Assembly: GCA_003993805.1 (NCBI GenBank)
Contig: RSEF01000003.1
Span: 87,040,817-87,104,816, forward strand
Direction: 5' to 3'
Origin: Himantopus leucocephalus
Lineage: Eukaryota > Chordata > Aves > Charadriiformes > Recurvirostridae
Length of the DNA: 64,000 nucleotides
This document shows positions 60,165 through 64,000 of the stretch, one piece after another. The translations under genes and the position numbers were made by a program. A model generated the notes under the pieces. That model did no database searches. It had not been told where the DNA came from and was given only the letters and a program-made list of their open reading frames with translations. Each line of letters opens with the position of its first letter. The stretch's first letter is position 1.

Positions 60165-63100
60165 GACTCTCGGTGAACCTCACTGGAATCCCAGCGTCAC
60201 TGGTAACACTGGGAGAGATCTGATCCACCCAGTCCTTTGGATGCCTGACTTAAGTCAGTTCTAGTTTCAGGTTTTGGTCCCTGTCCCAGGGAGCAGATAG
60301 AGTCCTCAGCCTGCTCCCCTCATTGCGACCGCATCTCCATGCTCGGGCTTTGCCAAGACCCTGTGCGGAACTGAAGCTCCTCTTCAACCACCTCTGGGTC
60401 ACAGCAGACTTCTGGGAGGGTGTGCGGGGGCAGATGGGCATCCCCTTCTCAGAACAGCTACTTCTGGCCACTAACATTCACTGATCCAGGATCCTTCAGC
60501 CTAAGGAGGAAAGCGCCTAATGAATTTAGCTGCCTGTGAGGTTAGGAAAGTGGTTAGACTGGGCTTTTCTTGAGGTCTTAGGTTCTGGAGCCTCCATGTA
60601 TGAGAAACTAATCCCACACTGTATAAAGAGGCGACATAAAAATATTCCCTGCCTCAGGGGGATCCACTCACTGGCTTAGGCGATGTGCATCACGCATTAT
60701 TCACTGCATTCACCACTGGCTACTCACTGCAGTATTTTTTTTTCGTATACTCGGCATGCACGATGGGTGTTTTCACTTTCTGTGACAAGCCAGGACAATC
60801 GGTATTTTCACCATTTGCAAAGCCATAATGTACCGACCTTTGTCAGCTGTTTTCATGTCAGCTTCACAAAGGCATAGTAAGCTTTATTTCTTTCATTTAT
60901 TTCCTCCCATAAGCTGTCAGTATGGCCCATTGTCCATTGTTTTCTCTAATGTGTCCCTTAAGGGTAAACATGGCTCCGGATGACAATAACATTTTGCTGA
61001 GGCTCCTAACTAGCCCTTACTGTAAGGCTGTGCCTGGCTTTGTCGAAAGCAGTATCACTTTCTTCAACAAAATATCTTTGAACGGCAACAGCACCTCTGT
61101 ATTTGGGAAGGTGGGCCAGCTCTAGCCGCGCCGCTGAGAAACTGCGGTCTTTCCATTCTTCCACAGCCTCCAACTCTATAACAAATAACAAGGTTACCAG
61201 AGGGTATGCAGCCTAGTGTGTAAAAAAAAAAACCTAATCAGATATCTTTATTTCCCATAAACACTTACAGCTGCAGCTTCTCTGCCAAAAAAAAAGGGTG
61301 GTTTTTCCAGGGGGATTGCTAAATTCAGTATCTCACTGGGAAATATCAATGAAGGGGAGGGCAAGAGAGCTTTTACTTCCATATGACTAATGGAGGTAAA
61401 TCCCAGGAGTGAAGTGAAAGGCCTATCTCAAAGTAAAAGCTCCTCGTGCTGCTCTGAACTGGGGTTTTAGAGCAAGATATCTACCATGGGGTAAGCAAAC
61501 AGTCTTCCAGCAGTGAAGATGTAGCCTAAGAACAAAGTTGTTTCCAAGAATTTTAAAACTGATATAGGGTCTTTTCCTCTGAGATCTGAGTAAAGGCTGG
61601 TGGGATACTGATGAAGACCACAGATGATATTACATCTTCAGGCTGGGACAGACTAACTTACACAGCAAAGGTTAAAAACTACCCTGAGGGCATCTGTGTG
61701 GGGAAAACGGGCAGGAGAGAATGTGATTTAGGAAACATTCCCGGCTGGGACTCACCTACAGGTCTCACACACCGAGACAGGATACTGGCACCTCCCTGAA
61801 GCAACATTTTAGTAAATCTGTTTTTGAAATCCGTCTGAAGCCAGTCTCTCTGAAATAACCCTGGAAAATACGAGTGGTAACCAGGGTGGGCTTCATCTAC
61901 ATGCAGTGAGGCGTTGGGCTCCTTTCATTGTCAAAGGAGAGACAGAGGCACTTGGAGGATGCAGTTTACCTCAGCCTACGTCAGGTGAGATGGATCCCGA
62001 CCAGAATGTCCCCACGGCGTGGTGCAGTGCCACGCAAGACACCCACCCCAGCTCTGAGCAAGCATGCAGAGTGAACACAACAGTGGCCTAATGTCCCAGC
62101 CAGGCTAGTATCTACCGGGAGGCTTCTTGAACTGCTGGGCACTGCACCACAGTAAAGGGATCTACCTCTTCCTTGGGTCATTGTGGGCGTAGCAACCATG
62201 AGGTTGGTTTTCTTTTTTCAAGGCAGCGTAGATATTCAGGGAATTGCTGTTCACCATCAGGTTCCTGGGACTGCAGAGGTCCACCCAAATCACGCTTATC
62301 AGGGGTTTCAAGCTTTCATCTCTACCTGTGGTAATCAGATGTGTACTTTCTGCCTGTTCTGACGGTAAAAACCTCCTGAGGAGGTTGGCGTGGAAGGCCA
62401 CAGAGTATTACAGCCCTGCGCGTGAGCTCTGTGAGGACACAGATAGCCAGAGCCAGCTGAGAGCTGTAAGACCTCTGAGTAGACAACCCAGCCTCCCCAT
62501 TAACCTTGGTGCATGTGCCGGACACACGACCCTTCTGATGAACAGAGCAATTTCCAAAGGGGAAACACAAGAAGACTCAATCCCCTTTGGCTGCCTTCTG
62601 CACCCATCCCACCCCGCACTAAGCATCAGTCATCTGGATGAAGGCACGATGCCATTGCCTGTATAAAATCTCTGGCTCGGAGGGTCGGCAGTCTCTTTGA
62701 GGTCCGACGCTGACCTGGTGTGGGAGATCCTCTCACTCACCTCCCACTGTCTTCCCAGGCTTTGGATTTGGGGGGAGTATTTAGACAGCAAATCTTTGGG
62801 AACTGCATGTTACTCTGGGAATCCGCTTTGCCTGGAAGCATGCGCCTTCAGTCTCGGCAGGGCTCGCAGGCTGTTCACAATACACATTTTCAAAAGCATA
62901 CGGGCCAAAAGTCAATGAGATTTTTTTCCTGAGTAATAAGGCTGGGTTATCCAACATCAACACGCAGCTATTTCTGCAAATGTGTGACAACATGCCACAA
63001 ACCTGCGGAGCAGTCTTCCCAAGAAATGCCACCAATGCATTAGGCTTTCTGCCACGATATTCTGGGCTTACGAACAGGCGAGGCAGCCTGGGACCGACTC

Positions 63101-64000
63101 AAGAGCTGAAGCAAAAGCTGGGGTTTGCCTGGGAGCAGCATTCTTCTCTAAATTAAAAACCCTGATATTTTATACTGTGGAAGTCAGTCTCGGAAAATGG
63201 GGGGATCCGTCAAGGTAAAGAACAATTTAGTAGTTTAATTATGAGCCCTTTAATGTCTTTTCATAATCAGTTAATAAATACCTTAACAATAAAATTGAAT
63301 TTAAGCTTTTAATAGGCTGTGTTGGATTGAACCTAAACAAAAGAATTAGCAGCTCCAGGCATTGTGCAATAACTTCTCACTGCTTGGTGCCAGGAGAAAC
63401 AAAGCATTTCAAGTACATTTTTTTGTACCTCACTATAATAAACGCTTGTAATATTCCCCAATTTCTGGAGTGTAAGATGCAGATCTTATTTATCACAGTA
63501 TGTGACACATCTGGCACATGGATCAGGAAACAACTGTTTTACTTCATTTCTGTCATCACCTTCCAACAGATTTCTTTCACATTCCAATTTGGACGAGAGA
63601 ACTTGGACTTTCTCTCCATAAGTTCTCCATTAACAGTTTCACAGCAACGAGCACTATTGGTTCGTTCTCCTTCCACAGCAATTAGTTACACCAAGCTGCA
63701 TATTTTGACTTTTATTACAAGCGAACATGTAAAATTCCTGGTATTTACTCCTATCTGCTCCCAGCGCCTCTGTCGCAGGCAGAGCAGAGAGATGCTTGCT
63801 GACTGTCATTACCTCCCTTTAGTACCACTTTCAAGCAGCGTTGCTGCCTGGATGCGCGTTGCCGGTTTCTGCCGCCTCCTGTCACTGTTATTAACATGTG
63901 TTTTATTTACAGTAGGGCTTTTGTTATGTCACAGAGTGTGTTTCGCAGCTGAAGAGAGCGCTCTGTCTTCTGCTTGAGCAGGGGCAGGCATATCAAACTC
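60165..64000. other. Unannotated sequence with one long open frame
   Basis: No gene was recognised. An A-run lies near 61220. The frame 63327-63977 (plus, 216 codons) is notable because most of it lies in AT-rich DNA where stops are common. It has hydrophobic stretches, one near its C-terminus (LLSLLLTCVLFTVGLLLC), but no family motif and no promoter or poly-A context that I can identify. I do not call it a gene. Confidence 0.4.

Overview
The window looks like nuclear DNA from a bird. Three lines of evidence point that way. First, two short repeats (5973-6021 and 41135-41226) carry the 3' end of the avian CR1 LINE in reverse, with its repeated AATCATAG/AATCACAG octamers followed by GGTTGGAAGGGACC. 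A third repeat (46239-46556) is a longer sense CR1 3' end that still encodes the C-terminus of ORF2. Second, a solo LTR of avian ERVL type appears to lie at about 8363-9022. Third, the composition is moderate in GC with small CpG-rich islands, interspersed repeats are sparse, and nothing resembles mammalian Alu or L1. There are no bacterial gene features: reading frames are short, mutually overlapping and lack gene-like spacing. A crocodilian or turtle is less likely but not excluded by eye.

No protein-coding gene, tRNA, rRNA or known small RNA could be identified with confidence. The window reads as intergenic or intronic sequence. Its content is dominated by fossils of transposable elements, a few CpG-rich patches that could be promoters, simple repeats and assembly joins.

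Layout: 1-2750 unannotated, with a GC-rich patch at 985-1560. 2751-3000 is a 124-base duplication around a single N, probably an unmerged allelic overlap. A CpG-rich cluster lies at 3200-3362. The LTR lies at 8363-9022. 9023-22119 is long unannotated sequence with a possible conserved block near 19.9-20.4 kb. 22120-22275 and 24973-25215 hold ancient MIR/L2-like and palindromic repeats. 27385-27760 is CpG-island-like with a 20-base tandem repeat. 28340-31505 is the most substantial element: a very old, nearly ORF2-length CR1 with recognisable endonuclease and reverse-transcriptase remnants, a poly-T run and a nested insertion of about 218 bases. 31.5-43.9 kb has MIR-like and AT-rich fossils, a 250-base purine tract and a CR1 tail. 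A 100-N gap at 43982-44081 sits between two different purine satellites. 46239-46556 is the third short CR1 copy and 47131-47209 another palindrome. A second suspicious join is at 50658-50738. 56.4-57.4 kb carries a tRNA-derived SINE fossil followed by a CpG-rich patch with paired CRE sites. A second 100-N gap lies at 60065-60164. An unusually long open frame of unknown meaning ends the window (63327-63977).

Because there are no convincing genes, there is no pathway to describe. The most interesting material is the layered repeat history (the old CR1 with its nested insertion and the hairpin repeats), the candidate promoters, and the assembly joins that a user of this sequence should know about. 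All family assignments come from remembered consensus patterns, not from a search.
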